A stretch of DNA of 64,000 nucleotides, from positions 231,180-295,179 of the forward strand of contig CBDIHP010000040.1 in assembly GCA_965279195.1 (NCBI GenBank), read 5' to 3'. A model generated the notes under the pieces. It did no database searches. It worked only from the letters and a program-made list of their open reading frames with translations, and was not told the origin of the DNA. Positions 43,805 through 52,815 of this stretch are shown piece after piece. Both the position numbers and the translations under genes were made by a program. Origin of the DNA: CBDIHP01 sp965279195 (GTDB lineage: Bacteria; Planctomycetota; Planctomycetia; Isosphaerales; Isosphaeraceae). The stretch's first letter is position 1. Each line of letters starts with the position of its first letter.

Positions 43805-45028
43805 ATGGATGACGGGGAGGCGATCCGGGTCCGCTTTGCGATCGAGCGAAACGTTTCGCCCGAGGTCGTGGGTGTCGTCCGGTCGCCTCACCGCATCTGC
43901 CCGCTCGGGGCCCACGTGGATCACCAGGGCGGGCCGGTGCTGGCGGCGGCCGTCGACATGGCCGTGCACCTCGCGTTCATCGCGGCCCCCGTCGAGTGTC
44001 CGGATCGAGTCGAACTGCATAGCAACGCCTTCGCGGATCCCGTGCGGTTCTCCCTGCCAGACATCCCCGACGCCATTCCCAGCGACTGGGGCAATTTTCC
44101 CAGGGGCGCCGCCCAGGTCCTTCGGCATAAATATGGCGTACGCCACGGCCTCGTCGGCCGGATCCACGGCGGTAGGATCGGAGAAGGCCTCAGCTCCTCG
44201 GCCGCCGTGAGCATCGCCTACCTGCTCGCGCTCTCTCATGTGAATGGCCTGGTACTCGATGAGGCGCAGCTGATCGAACTTGGAAGACAGGTCGAGAACG
44301 AATACCTCGGCCTACGATCGGGTATCCTCGACCAGTCGGCCATCGTGTTGTCCCGCCAGGGGTGTTTGACGCACATCAACTGCCTGACATCTTCGCACGG
44401 TTGGATCGAGACCCCACCCGAGATGCCCGCCCACCGATTCGTCGTCGTCCCCTCGGGCATCCGTCAGCCGCTGGTGGGGACCGACTACAACAAGCGGGTG
44501 GGCGAGTGCGAGGAGGCCGCGAAGTTCCTCCTGGCCCGAGAGTCCAGGGCCGACCTCCCGCCGCTCCTGGGCCATGTTTCGCGAGCATGCTTTGACGTAC
44601 ACGAGGCCGAGTTGCCACCCGGCCCGAGGAAGCGGGCGCGGCACTTCTTCACGGAATCAGAGCGGGTCAGACTCGGCATCGAGGCATGGCGCACGGGCGA
44701 CATCGCTCGCTTCGGCTCGCTCATGACCGCGTCCTGCAGCAGTTCCATCGAGAACTACGAATGCGGCAGCCCGCCTCTCATCGCCCTGCACCAGGCCTTG
44801 ATCGGGACCGAGGGCGTCCTGGGTTCTCGGTTCAGCGGCGCGGGCTTCCGCGGCTGCTGCGTCGCACTCATCGACCTCGCTCACGAAAATCGAATCCGCC
44901 ACATGCTCAATCGACACTTCGAAAGCCACTCCGACCGTCAGGAGATCCTGGCCGGATTCCGCACCGTCGACCTCGCCGATGGCGCCTGGCTCGATCCTTC
45001 ACGCTTCGACCGGATCCTCCCCCGATGA
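43805..45028 (+). CDS. Galactokinase-like GHMP-family sugar kinase
   Basis: 407 residues. The N-terminal VVRSPHRICPLGAHVDHQGG corresponds to the GRVNLIGEHxDYNxG sugar-binding signature of galactokinases, with CPLGAHVDH in place of IGEHTDY. The ATP loop is RIGEGLSSSAAVSIAYLL (GxGLSSSAA), and GVLGSRFSGAGFRGCCVALI is motif 3. NEYLGLRSGILDQSAIVLSR matches the catalytic-Asp region (GIxDQ). The variant signature suggests a different sugar, such as arabinose or a uronic acid. ATG 43805 used; TTG 43787 with AGGAAG is an alternative. The stop overlaps the next start (ATGA). Confidence 0.88.
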   Translation: MDDGEAIRVRFAIERNVSPEVVGVVRSPHRICPLGAHVDHQGGPVLAAAVDMAVHLAFIAAPVECPDRVELHSNAFADPVRFSLPDIPDAIPSDWGNFPRGAAQVLRHKYGVRHGLVGRIHGGRIGEGLSSSAAVSIAYLLALSHVNGLVLDEAQLIELGRQVENEYLGLRSGILDQSAIVLSRQGCLTHINCLTSSHGWIETPPEMPAHRFVVVPSGIRQPLVGTDYNKRVGECEEAAKFLLARESRADLPPLLGHVSRACFDVHEAELPPGPRKRARHFFTESERVRLGIEAWRTGDIARFGSLMTASCSSSIENYECGSPPLIALHQALIGTEGVLGSRFSGAGFRGCCVALIDLAHENRIRHMLNRHFESHSDRQEILAGFRTVDLADGAWLDPSRFDRILPR

Positions 45029-46080
45029 CCCATGAAAATCCTCTCCCCCGCTCGATTGCCATCGCCGGCGCCTGGGGTTACATCGGCCGGAGATTCCTCG
45101 ATGTGGCCCTGGAGCATGGCCTCGACGTCACGGTCTTCGACCCGGGCCCCACGCCCCCGGACGTCGACCCCGCCCGCCTACGAATTGTTCCAGACATTGA
45201 GACGTTCTCGAACATCGATGCCGACGTGTTCCACCTGGCCACCCACCCGGAGTTCCGCCGGCTCGACCTCCTGCTCGCCCGGCCGTCTCCGGCCCTCGTC
45301 CTGAACGAGAAGCCCATGGCCGTCCCCGGCCGCCCCGAGGAATGTCGCTCGATCGTCGAGGCCATCGATCGGTCCGGGGCGACCGTCCTCTACGACTTCC
45401 CCGAGCTATTCGACCCGATCACCGCCCGCGTCGTGGAATGGCTGGGACAGGCCGAAAGGCTGGAAGTCGAGCATATCTACGTCCAGAGATCCAAGGATCG
45501 CGAGGATCCCGCGAACTCCCGAAACAATAAACGCATGGTGACAATTCAGTATCAGGAGACGGTCCACTGCCTCGCCTGGTGCCTGCACATCCTCGCGTCG
45601 CTGAAGGGTGGTCTGCCGACGACACTGGCCCAGGGCGTCAAGATCGAGGGCGAATCCAGGCCCTATACCCCTCCCAATCCTGAACTCTACCCCGAACCCG
45701 TCGACGGCCGCGTCACGTATCACGCCGAGCTGGCAGGCGTGCCCATTGAGGGCCTGACCGACTTCACCCGGGGGGCCCCGTGGTCCAAGCGCCGGATCGT
45801 CCGGGGCCGGCGCGATGGGATCCCGTTCGTGATCGATGCTTCCTACCTCGAAGGCGACAAGTGGCTCCGGATCGACGGCCAGGCCGAGCCCATCGATCCC
45901 AGGAACAACTCGTATGAGCACGTTCTCCGATCCTTGTGGGTCTGGGCGCGATCGGCCTCGCGGGAGGAACTCCATTCCGGGCCCTACCCCCACGCCAGGT
46001 TTGCCCTCGCTACCTATCGGTTCTCCGCCGCACTGCACCACGCTTGCCAGACCGGGAGGGCCGTCGTGGTCGCAATTTAG
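45025..46080 (+). CDS. Gfo/Idh/MocA-type NAD(P)-dependent oxidoreductase
   Basis: 351 residues. The N-terminal SIAIAGAWGYIGRRFLDVAL is a GxxGxxG dinucleotide-binding motif, and VLNEKPMAVPGRPEE carries the EKP catalytic motif of the family. The C-terminal beta domain (TIQYQETVHCLAWCLHILAS, YSLEGDKWLRIDG-like strands) is shorter than in typical members. Coupled by ATGA to the GHMP kinase, so the pair may act in one sugar pathway, with oxidation and phosphorylation of the same substrate. Convergent with the SMP-30 gene; only 30 bases separate their stops. Confidence 0.85.
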   Translation: MTHENPLPRSIAIAGAWGYIGRRFLDVALEHGLDVTVFDPGPTPPDVDPARLRIVPDIETFSNIDADVFHLATHPEFRRLDLLLARPSPALVLNEKPMAVPGRPEECRSIVEAIDRSGATVLYDFPELFDPITARVVEWLGQAERLEVEHIYVQRSKDREDPANSRNNKRMVTIQYQETVHCLAWCLHILASLKGGLPTTLAQGVKIEGESRPYTPPNPELYPEPVDGRVTYHAELAGVPIEGLTDFTRGAPWSKRRIVRGRRDGIPFVIDASYLEGDKWLRIDGQAEPIDPRNNSYEHVLRSLWVWARSASREELHSGPYPHARFALATYRFSAALHHACQTGRAVVVAI

Positions 46081-46110
46081 TTTGAGACTTTGAATGGAAA
46101 TTTATCGATA

Positions 46111-47097
46111 TTATTTCGTATTCCAGATCGTCCTGCCGGGCGTGTCGAGCCGGATGGACCAGAGCGACCCGCCGGCGGTGACGAACAGGGTCTTGAAGTC
46201 GTCGCCGCCGAAGGCGCAGTTGGTGCATTCGTCGCGGGGGATCGGGATCGTCTCCAGCAATTTCCCCTCGGGGGAGAAGACATAGATGCCGGCCGTTGGC
46301 ATGTCCTGCATCGCGTAAGGCGGGTTCGGCCTGTTTAGCCCGGCGGCGACGAACAGCCTGCCGGCGACGTCGAACTTCAATCCGTCGGGCCCCCGCGTCT
46401 TGCCCCAGTCGTGCACGAGCCTGCGGCTCGCCGGGTCGATGCCGCCGTCGGGCTTGAGGGCGAACTTCCAGAGCTTGCGGGCGCCCCCGACGTTGTTGTT
46501 ATTGTTGTCCGCCACGAACAGCCACGCCCCGTCCGGCGAGATCGCCAGTCCGTTGGGCCGATCGGCCTCATGGGTGATGATGCGAGCAACCTTCCCATCC
46601 GGGTCGATTCGGTAGACCCCCTCCACCGACTTTCCATCGGCGTCCACCATCTCCATCGAACCGCGGTCTCCGTAGCAGGGGTCGGAGAAGTAGATCCGAC
46701 CGGCCCCGTCGATGGCCAGGTCATTCGGCTGGTTGAAGCGATGGCCGTCGAATCGTTCGGCCAGCACGGTCCGCGAGCCGTCCTTCTCGATCCGCGTGAC
46801 GCGCCGGCCTGCGGCCTCGCACATCACCAGCCGCCCTTCGCGGTCGAAGGCAAGGCCGTTGGACCCGGTGTTCTCGCGGAAGACCGAGACCTTGCCATCC
46901 CTGGCCCGCCGAAAAACGCTCCCCTCGCCGCTGGTCAGGAGCCCCAGCTCGGGATGCCAGATCGGTCCCTCCCCCGCGCCCTTCTCCTGGAGCAATTCCG
47001 GCTTCGCACCGTGCGCGAGGATCCCCTGCCCCGCGGCAGTCGAGGCGAGGGCGAAGTGCAAGATCAGAGCAGCTGTCTGGAAAGTCGTCATACTCAT
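46111..47097 (-). CDS. SMP-30/gluconolactonase-like secreted beta-propeller
   Basis: 328 residues with a signal peptide (ALILHFALASTAAGQGI). The six-bladed propeller markers are GEGPIWHPELGLLTSGE (metal Glu), NTGSNGLAFDREGRL, RFNQPNDLAIDGAGRIYFSD (N and D ligands), DRPNGLAISPDGAWLFVADN and GPDGLKFDVAGRLFVAAG. It likely hydrolyses an aldonolactone or related lactone in the periplasm. It fits with the neighbouring sugar kinase and dehydrogenases, which could release lactones. ATG 47097 chosen; ATG 47091 is equally possible. Confidence 0.9.
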   Translation of the reverse strand: MSMTTFQTAALILHFALASTAAGQGILAHGAKPELLQEKGAGEGPIWHPELGLLTSGEGSVFRRARDGKVSVFRENTGSNGLAFDREGRLVMCEAAGRRVTRIEKDGSRTVLAERFDGHRFNQPNDLAIDGAGRIYFSDPCYGDRGSMEMVDADGKSVEGVYRIDPDGKVARIITHEADRPNGLAISPDGAWLFVADNNNNNVGGARKLWKFALKPDGGIDPASRRLVHDWGKTRGPDGLKFDVAGRLFVAAGLNRPNPPYAMQDMPTAGIYVFSPEGKLLETIPIPRDECTNCAFGGDDFKTLFVTAGGSLWSIRLDTPGRTIWNTK

Positions 47098-47141
47098 GGA
47101 TGTCAAGCCTGGGTGAGGCAGCGATCGATCATGTAAACGAG

Positions 47142-48167
47142 CTACTTCGCATGCCGATTCGAGTACGGGCTGTCACCGAGCGAAATGGCCCCCCGGGTCT
47201 CCGTTGCCTGCTGGGCCTTGAGTGCGATCTCGGTGATCCGGAACCCTTCCTCCAGGCCGATCGGCGGGGGGCCGTCGCCCTGGATGGAGCGGGCGAACTG
47301 CGTGAAAATGTCCATCTGAGGGCGGGTGTTCAACGGCCTCGGCGGGCGGTCGTTGGTGCTCAGGGTGACCTTGCGGTCGATCAGGGCCATCTCGATCACG
47401 CCCTTGGTGCCGGCGACCCTCAACCGCTCGTCGCCGTGCGACCCGGCCGCCTCTGGCCGGAGGAAGTCGAGCGCGACCGTAGAGACGCTGCCATCGCTGG
47501 CGGAGAAAAGATAGGCGGCCTGGGTCTCGCAGCCGGGGTATTCCTGCCGGCCGACCTCGCCCGATCGTCCGACGACCTCGGTGAAAGTGTCGCCGAGTAT
47601 CCAGTAAAGCCAGTCGAATGCGTGGATGCCCACCCAGGGGGCGATGCCGGGGAAGGTCGCCCGGCTGCGATAGGCGTCCGGACGGGCCTTGCCCCACTTG
47701 TAGGTCTTCTGGCTGAAGCTCAACAGCGGCCGGCCGATCTCGCCCGCCCGCACCGCCTCGCGCACGGCGGCCAGCTCGGGCACGCCCCGCATCGAGTGCA
47801 TCGGCACGAGGGGGACGTGAGATTTCGTCGCATGTTGATATAGATTTACGAGCGTCTTGAGATCCATCGCCAGCGGCTTCTCGGCCATGACCGGGATCTT
47901 GCGATCGAGGCACTCCCGCACCCAGGTCGGCTGCAAATCGGCCCGGCAGCAGATCTGGACGACGTCCAGCCCCCCGGCGTCGAGCATGGCGTTCGGTTCG
48001 GTATACCTTTTGATCGTGGGTGACAGACCCGGCGCGTGGTCGAACGCCCCGAGTGTCTCGGCCGGGCCACAACTCGCAACGGCGACGAGCGACAGCCCCT
48101 TCACCCGTTCAAGGGCCGGGGCGTACATCTGCCAGTGGCCGGTGGATCCGATCAGTCCGAGTCGCAT
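47142..48167 (-). CDS. Gfo/Idh/MocA-family oxidoreductase
   Basis: 341 residues. MRLGLIGSTGHWQMYAPALE is an N-terminal Rossmann entry, with DVVQICCRADLQPTWVRECL and IPVMAEKPLAMDLKTL (EKP motif). The C-terminal domain contains WVGIHAFDWLYWILGDTFTE with the GIH/AFD histidine region and EYPGCETQAAYLFSASDGSV. The role is oxidation or reduction of a sugar or inositol derivative with NAD(P). Start at ATG 48167; the 44-base gap to the SMP-30 gene upstream end suggests cotranscription is possible. Confidence 0.9.
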   Translation of the reverse strand: MRLGLIGSTGHWQMYAPALERVKGLSLVAVASCGPAETLGAFDHAPGLSPTIKRYTEPNAMLDAGGLDVVQICCRADLQPTWVRECLDRKIPVMAEKPLAMDLKTLVNLYQHATKSHVPLVPMHSMRGVPELAAVREAVRAGEIGRPLLSFSQKTYKWGKARPDAYRSRATFPGIAPWVGIHAFDWLYWILGDTFTEVVGRSGEVGRQEYPGCETQAAYLFSASDGSVSTVALDFLRPEAAGSHGDERLRVAGTKGVIEMALIDRKVTLSTNDRPPRPLNTRPQMDIFTQFARSIQGDGPPPIGLEEGFRITEIALKAQQATETRGAISLGDSPYSNRHAK

Positions 48168-48207
48168 CGGTGTGCCCTGTTGCAATCGCGCCGAGGCCCC
48201 GGCCCGT

Positions 48208-49125
48208 TCAGCCGACCCGGCGCCAGTCGGGGTCGTAGGGGGTGCGGGGGTCGAAGGAGGGGTCCTGGGAGTGGACCTCGCGGCCGTCGCGGCTGACCCA
48301 GATGCTCGCCGGGGTGGTCGAGCGGCGGAGGTCCTGGCCGCCGTAGGGGTCGGCCTGCCATTGCTGGCCGGTGAGCATCGGGTCGAGGGCCTGCAGGCGC
48401 CTCTGGTCTGAAGCCCAGCGGTCGTCGGTCACCGCCTGCCAGTTGGCCTGCGACCAGGCGCGGTAGTCGGCGTTGGCCTGGCCCTCGTGGGCGGCGATGC
48501 CGTGCATCACCTGGCCCATCGAGGTCGAGCCATAGGCATTCGGGCCTGTGTTCCGGGCCGACAGGGCGACCTGCGGCAACCAGTCGCGATACGATGGCCA
48601 CAGATGTGCGGCCGATGAGGCCAGGGCGAGCACGCCGCTGCAGCTGCCGTAGCCCGGGGCCACGTTGCTGAAGACGACCCCCTGGACGGGCACGGGGCCC
48701 ATCGGCCCCTGGACCGTGTAGGTCGTCTGCATCATGGCCGCGTGCGAGTAGCCGGGCTGGGGCTGCATCGGGCGGGACTCGAACAGGCCGACGTCGGGGG
48801 CCAGCCGCATCACCCCGGCCATCGCCTGGTGGGCGAACTGCTCGGGCGACATGGCCGACATCAGGCCGCTCTGTCCGAAGATGATCACGCCTGCCAGCAT
48901 GTCTGCCGAACGCAGCACCAGGGCGAACGGCCCCTCCTCGCCCACCGACCAGCCCGGGGGCAGCAGGTAGCTGAAGTGGCTCCCCTGCACCGGCCGGGGT
49001 CCCGGAGGCCCCTGGGGCGGTGGCATGCCCGGGGGTTGAGCCAGGAATGGCGGGCCGTCGTGGAAGGGGTAGGTCACGGTCGGCCTCCCGGGCAGGTGGG
49101 GAAGGGGCGGTCTCGATGGGTTCAT
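48208..49125 (-). CDS. Hypothetical protein with Pro-rich N-terminus
   Basis: 305 residues. A Pro/Gly/His-rich N-terminal 45 residues (LPHLPGRPTVTYPFHDGPPF, PPGMPPPQGPPGPRPVQ) precede a globular domain with FSYLLPPGWSVGEEGPFALV, AGVIIFGQSGLMSAMSPEQF and WPSYRDWLPQVALSARNTGP. No membrane helix or catalytic motif is visible. I do not recognise the family. It is cotranscribed in all likelihood with the next gene (49 bases). Confidence 0.6.
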   Translation of the reverse strand: MNPSRPPLPHLPGRPTVTYPFHDGPPFLAQPPGMPPPQGPPGPRPVQGSHFSYLLPPGWSVGEEGPFALVLRSADMLAGVIIFGQSGLMSAMSPEQFAHQAMAGVMRLAPDVGLFESRPMQPQPGYSHAAMMQTTYTVQGPMGPVPVQGVVFSNVAPGYGSCSGVLALASSAAHLWPSYRDWLPQVALSARNTGPNAYGSTSMGQVMHGIAAHEGQANADYRAWSQANWQAVTDDRWASDQRRLQALDPMLTGQQWQADPYGGQDLRRSTTPASIWVSRDGREVHSQDPSFDPRTPYDPDWRRVG

Positions 49126-49174
49126 CGGCTGCGCGAGTGTTGCGGGTTGAGCCGATTTTGCAAGCCGGCCCCCG

Positions 49175-50119
49175 TTACGACCCTCCCCGGATGGCGCTCC
49201 AGCCCGTGCGCTTGGTGGAGGCTTCCCACAGCTCGCGGCCACGGGTGAGGACCCAGGCGACCTTGGCCGAACGCTCGGTGTCGGGGGCGGCGGCGACGGG
49301 GACGAACACGATATGCTCCTCGCGCCTGGCGAGGATCTGCTCGACCAGGATCGCCCGGAGCAGCCACCCGGCGGCCTCCTCGCTGGGGGTCTCGACGCCG
49401 ACCCATCCCCGGTACGTCCTCGTCGTCGCGAGCGGCCAGCCGGAGCACTGGAGGCCGGTCTGCATCTCCTTGAGGGCGGCCTCGTACTCGGCCGGGGCGG
49501 CGGCGATCTCGTCGGGGCCGGCGGGCTCCCAGATCTTGGCTCCGGCCAGCCCTTGCTGGGTGTTGGTCAGGTGGCTGTCCCAGTAATGCGAGGATTTGAA
49601 CAGCGAGACGACGACGTTCTTGATCTCCTTCTCGGGCCGGAAGGCCGGGCCGACGGGGACCTGCAGCACGGCCCCCCGGCGCCTGGCGGAGACGTTCTCG
49701 GCGGTCACGGCAAACTGGATCCAGGCGGCCTCGTCGACCGCCGCGCACTGGATCCCCAGCCAGCCGGGGGTGTAGCCGGGGATCACGGGCAGGCCGGTCG
49801 TCAGCCCGATGGCGCGGGTCAGCTCGGCGACGGCCTCGGCGTGGGCCTCGGGGTTCGCGGCGACCTCCGACGCGGCGACCGGCTCCATCAGCTTGCCCCG
49901 ATGCGGGGGGCCGCCGGCCAGGGCGAGGTCGCAGAAGGTGGTCCAGATCTGGTCCCAGGCGATCTTGCCGTCCGGGCCGTATTTCACCTGCGCCGATCCC
50001 ATCGACCGGGGCGAGACCGAGCCGTAGCAGTGCTGATACCTCGGCGGCAACAGCGCATTGACCCTGGCATCGAGCGCCTCGAGTTCCGCCTTCAGGTTCC
50101 GACCGGTCGTGCGTTGCAT
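49175..50119 (-). CDS. Hypothetical soluble protein
   Basis: 314 residues without signal peptide or membrane helix. Noteworthy segments are LEALDARVNALLPPRYQHCY, YTPGWLGIQCAAVDEAAWIQ, VVVSLFKSSHYWDSHLTNTQ and EEAAGWLLRAILVEQILARR. The strand/helix pattern is regular and the codon use is that of a real gene, but no family or active site is evident to me. Upstream is a palindromic repeat and a transposase remnant. Confidence 0.6.
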   Translation of the reverse strand: MQRTTGRNLKAELEALDARVNALLPPRYQHCYGSVSPRSMGSAQVKYGPDGKIAWDQIWTTFCDLALAGGPPHRGKLMEPVAASEVAANPEAHAEAVAELTRAIGLTTGLPVIPGYTPGWLGIQCAAVDEAAWIQFAVTAENVSARRRGAVLQVPVGPAFRPEKEIKNVVVSLFKSSHYWDSHLTNTQQGLAGAKIWEPAGPDEIAAAPAEYEAALKEMQTGLQCSGWPLATTRTYRGWVGVETPSEEAAGWLLRAILVEQILARREEHIVFVPVAAAPDTERSAKVAWVLTRGRELWEASTKRTGWSAIRGGS

Positions 50120-50213
50120 GTCGCGATCCTCTCACTCCGCCCCAGCACCATCTCGACATCCCGGGGGTGGTTCCATCCCCCCATTGTCCCCGGAACCCGG
50201 GCGAATTGCGATC

Positions 50214-50320
50214 CCACGCCCACTCACTTTGGAGTGCGGCAGCCAGGCTGCCGCTTTCGACCAGAACCGCCGACCCACCAAGCCGTTGCGTTCTCAACCG
50301 TCCAAAGTGAGTGGGCGTGG
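50214..50320. repeat. 107-bp inverted-repeat element with 20-bp arms
   Basis: CCACGCCCACTCACTTTGGA (50214-50233) and its exact inverse complement at 50301-50320 flank GTGCGGCAGCCAGGCTGCCGC. It belongs to the same family as the repeats at 20.7 and 23.7 kb. Confidence 0.75.
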
Positions 50321-50484
50321 AGTCCCCGCACGACGAACCAGCGGACGACGGCGGCCGGTCGGAACGTGCAGGCCCTCCACCGATGCCCGGCCTTGCGTGC
50401 GGCCTCGTGGATGGGGTCGGCATGGAGTTGGGCGGCGACGTCTTGCCGGAGGGCGTCGAGGATGGAATCCAGGCGGTGATGCAT
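50321..50484 (-). pseudogene. N-terminal remnant of an IS4-type transposase
   Basis: The minus-strand frame starting near ATG 50484 reads MHHRLDSILDALRQDVAAQL, then PIHEAARKAGHRWRACTFRP and AAVVRWFVV. This is the N-terminal helical part of IS4-family transposases common in planctomycetes. Coding homology stops exactly at 50320, where the inverted-repeat arm begins. No catalytic DDE domain follows, so it is inactive. It marks the left edge of the low-GC island. Confidence 0.6.
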
Positions 50485-50715
50485 CGGGGCCTCCTGCGGC
50501 GATGGGTCGTCAAGCAACCTCATCGTGGCAGGGGGCCTGTTTCAGCTCAAGGCCTGACCAGGCCTGGGATTGGGTTCCCGTTGTGACATTCTCCCCGGTC
50601 TCCATATCAGCCCACCAAAACCAGCCCACACGATTTTTTGGTAGAATCGTTGCGGACAATCGTTCACAATTGCTATCTCTGGAAGACACAGCGCAAATAT
50701 GGGAGGCATGATATC
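50485..50715. other. Transition from high-GC to low-GC sequence
   Basis: GC content drops across this stretch, which is AT-rich at 50630-50660 (CACGATTTTTTGGTAGAATC). It contains the promoter region of the low-GC gene at 50716. No RNA gene seen. Confidence 0.4.
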
Positions 50716-52083
50716 ATGCAGGCGTTTGCTCGGCAGCTTGCTTTCCTGGTGTGTTCTTTGCTGTCGTTGGTTTTTTTGTGCGGGCCCTTGCAAGGGCAGG
50801 CGATGCAGGATCAATCCCTGAAATTAACTCTTGGCCAAAAGTTTAGATATAAGCATTCCTCAGAATTAGAGAATCGGACTCTGTTAAACGACAAGGAGCT
50901 GTTAAATGTCAAATCAAAAATGGATGCAGTGTATGAATGTTTGGCTGTAAGCAGGGTTGGTAATGTTTGGGTCTTGGAAGTCAAAGTTAAAGATCTTGTA
51001 CTTGTCGTGGACGCAAACGGTGAAAAGTCTACATATAATTCTATCAACGATTTTGCGGTGGCAAAAGGAATAGCGGCGAGCCTGGGCAGATCCTGGGATC
51101 ACGCAACCTATAGACTGGTCTTGGACGGCGACAAGCTCACGCTTCGTGATACTTCTGGTCGTGAGCGTGAAGCAAGAGGGGCTGATCAAAGTAAAGATAT
51201 ACCTGATCGACAAGAACTCAATTTCAATTGGTTTGTTGAGGGGGTACCTCGGAAGGGCATAATGGAATGGGACGTTGAATCTGAATTCTCAGGAAAGAAT
51301 GACTGGAAGCTGCGCATTACAAGACATCTTGTTCGCAGTAATATTAGTAACGCTGTATGCGAAATGGCGGTCACTACCGATCTGAAGGTGGGAACTGTGC
51401 CGTCTGAAATGAATGGTGCAAAGGTGACGAAGTCTGACTTTCGTATCAGGGATGCAAAAGGTGTGATTGTTTTTGATTTAAACTTAGGGTTGCCAGTCAA
51501 GGGGGAGGAGAAGTTTCTGATCGAGGCGGCTGTGACCACAGAAACACCTGGTATTTTCTATGGAAAAACGGTTTCTGAGATTCGTACATTTACCATGATG
51601 GCAAGCTCATGGATGAAATTGGAAGACCCTGTCAACTCTAAAGATCTTCAAATCGGGCGAGTTCATCTCAGCAAAGAGGTAGTAGAAAGAGAAGCATCGG
51701 TGGAGAGGGTCGAAGCAGAACCTGGCATTACTACCGAGTTCAAAAAGAAACGAACCATCTCACACGAATCTACGTTTTTTACCCGAAACAGTGTTGGCAA
51801 GCAAGAGGAGTTGAAGTTTGGCGCGAACTGGCTTCTTTACAAAGCGGATTTGAGCGGGTCGGTCAGGTCCTCTATCGAATCGGAGACGGGTGCAAAGTTC
51901 TCTGATTCAGATACACGTGAGCAGTCGGTTACTATTGATGGAAATAAAATCCGAAAAGTCGATATTATTTGGATTGATATGTATAGGACTGGTACAATTG
52001 ATGTCACAGATCAGGGTGCACCTCGTAAGGTTTTATTTGAATTTCCACTTGGGACGCGATTGGTTATTCGTAAAGTCGAGTGA
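50716..52083 (+). CDS. Orphan secreted protein of low GC
   Basis: 455 residues. A clean signal peptide (LAFLVCSLLSLVFLCGPLQGQA) follows ATG 50716, which has GGGAGG nine bases upstream. The mature part is beta-rich, with SLKLTLGQKFRYKHSSELEN, DAVYECLAVSRVGNVWVLEV, VPSEMNGAKVTKSDFRIRD and ISHESTFFTRNSV. I see no catalytic motif. GC content and codon use (many AAA, AAT, GAT, ATT codons) are far from the neighbours, which points to recent horizontal transfer. Function is unknown. Confidence 0.75.
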   Translation: MQAFARQLAFLVCSLLSLVFLCGPLQGQAMQDQSLKLTLGQKFRYKHSSELENRTLLNDKELLNVKSKMDAVYECLAVSRVGNVWVLEVKVKDLVLVVDANGEKSTYNSINDFAVAKGIAASLGRSWDHATYRLVLDGDKLTLRDTSGREREARGADQSKDIPDRQELNFNWFVEGVPRKGIMEWDVESEFSGKNDWKLRITRHLVRSNISNAVCEMAVTTDLKVGTVPSEMNGAKVTKSDFRIRDAKGVIVFDLNLGLPVKGEEKFLIEAAVTTETPGIFYGKTVSEIRTFTMMASSWMKLEDPVNSKDLQIGRVHLSKEVVEREASVERVEAEPGITTEFKKKRTISHESTFFTRNSVGKQEELKFGANWLLYKADLSGSVRSSIESETGAKFSDSDTREQSVTIDGNKIRKVDIIWIDMYRTGTIDVTDQGAPRKVLFEFPLGTRLVIRKVE

Positions 52084-52200
52084 AGCAAGTGTGGTGTATG
52101 GAGACAGCACTCGATCCAATCGAAGAAGGTGGATTTTCAAAATTGCCTGATCGCTGATATGCACTTCGCCTCGTCCTTGAGTCCCCGAATACCCTCCGCG

Positions 52201-52794
52201 TTACCCGTTGCCGACACGCCTGCAGAACCAGTCGACGATCATATCGGGCGGCCTGGCGCTATCTAAGAAGTAAACGGGAATTCCGAGGCTGGTAGCGTAG
52301 GAGAGCGCGACGCTCGCCTGCAATGACGTGTGCAGCGCCGATTCGAATGGCGTGATCATCGGCCGCCCGCCGGAGTCGCGGCCGATACGTTCGATGGCCA
52401 CCTCCGGCGAGGTATAGAGCACCACAATACGGGTTGGACGCAGTTCAGCGACCTGAGCCAGCGAGAAGGGTGTCACTCGGAAGCCGTACTCCTCTTTCGT
52501 TACCGCATGGGTATCGATGAGGAAATGCGTCGAGGCTCGCAGTGTCCTCGCCTTCTCCAGTAGGATAGCGTCCAGCGTCGCCACATCCTCGGGCATAATC
52601 AGTCGCGCCGATTGCGTCCGTAGCTCATCGTGGTGCAGCGGTCCGCCCGCTTTGACAGCCAGGTATTTCGTCAGTTCTAGCCCGTAATTGAACACTTCCA
52701 ATGGCGTGATCGCGTCCCGGAGCCGCTCGCCGACCGTGCTCTTGCCGGCCGCCGGAGCCCCGGTCAGATAGATCACCTCGAATGCATCGGCCAT
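52201..52794 (-). CDS. P-loop nucleoside/small-molecule kinase (adenylate-kinase-like AAA type)
   Basis: 197 residues. Walker A is IYLTGAPAAGKSTVGERLRD; VEVFNYGLELTKYLAVKAGG and STHFLIDTHAVTKEEYGFRV hold the acidic Walker-B-like and substrate area; VLYTSPEVAIERIGRDSGGR matches a lid of archaeal-type adenylate kinases and AAA_33/AAA_18 P-loop kinases, with arginines for phosphate binding. It should phosphorylate a nucleoside, nucleotide or other small molecule using ATP. It is the last gene of a five- or six-gene operon in the same direction, 21 bases after the preceding gene. Its presence suggests the operon makes or modifies a nucleotide signal or metabolite. Confidence 0.8.
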   Translation of the reverse strand: MADAFEVIYLTGAPAAGKSTVGERLRDAITPLEVFNYGLELTKYLAVKAGGPLHHDELRTQSARLIMPEDVATLDAILLEKARTLRASTHFLIDTHAVTKEEYGFRVTPFSLAQVAELRPTRIVVLYTSPEVAIERIGRDSGGRPMITPFESALHTSLQASVALSYATSLGIPVYFLDSARPPDMIVDWFCRRVGNG

Positions 52795-52815
52795 CGTCGC
52801 CTCCCGGCTCGTAGG

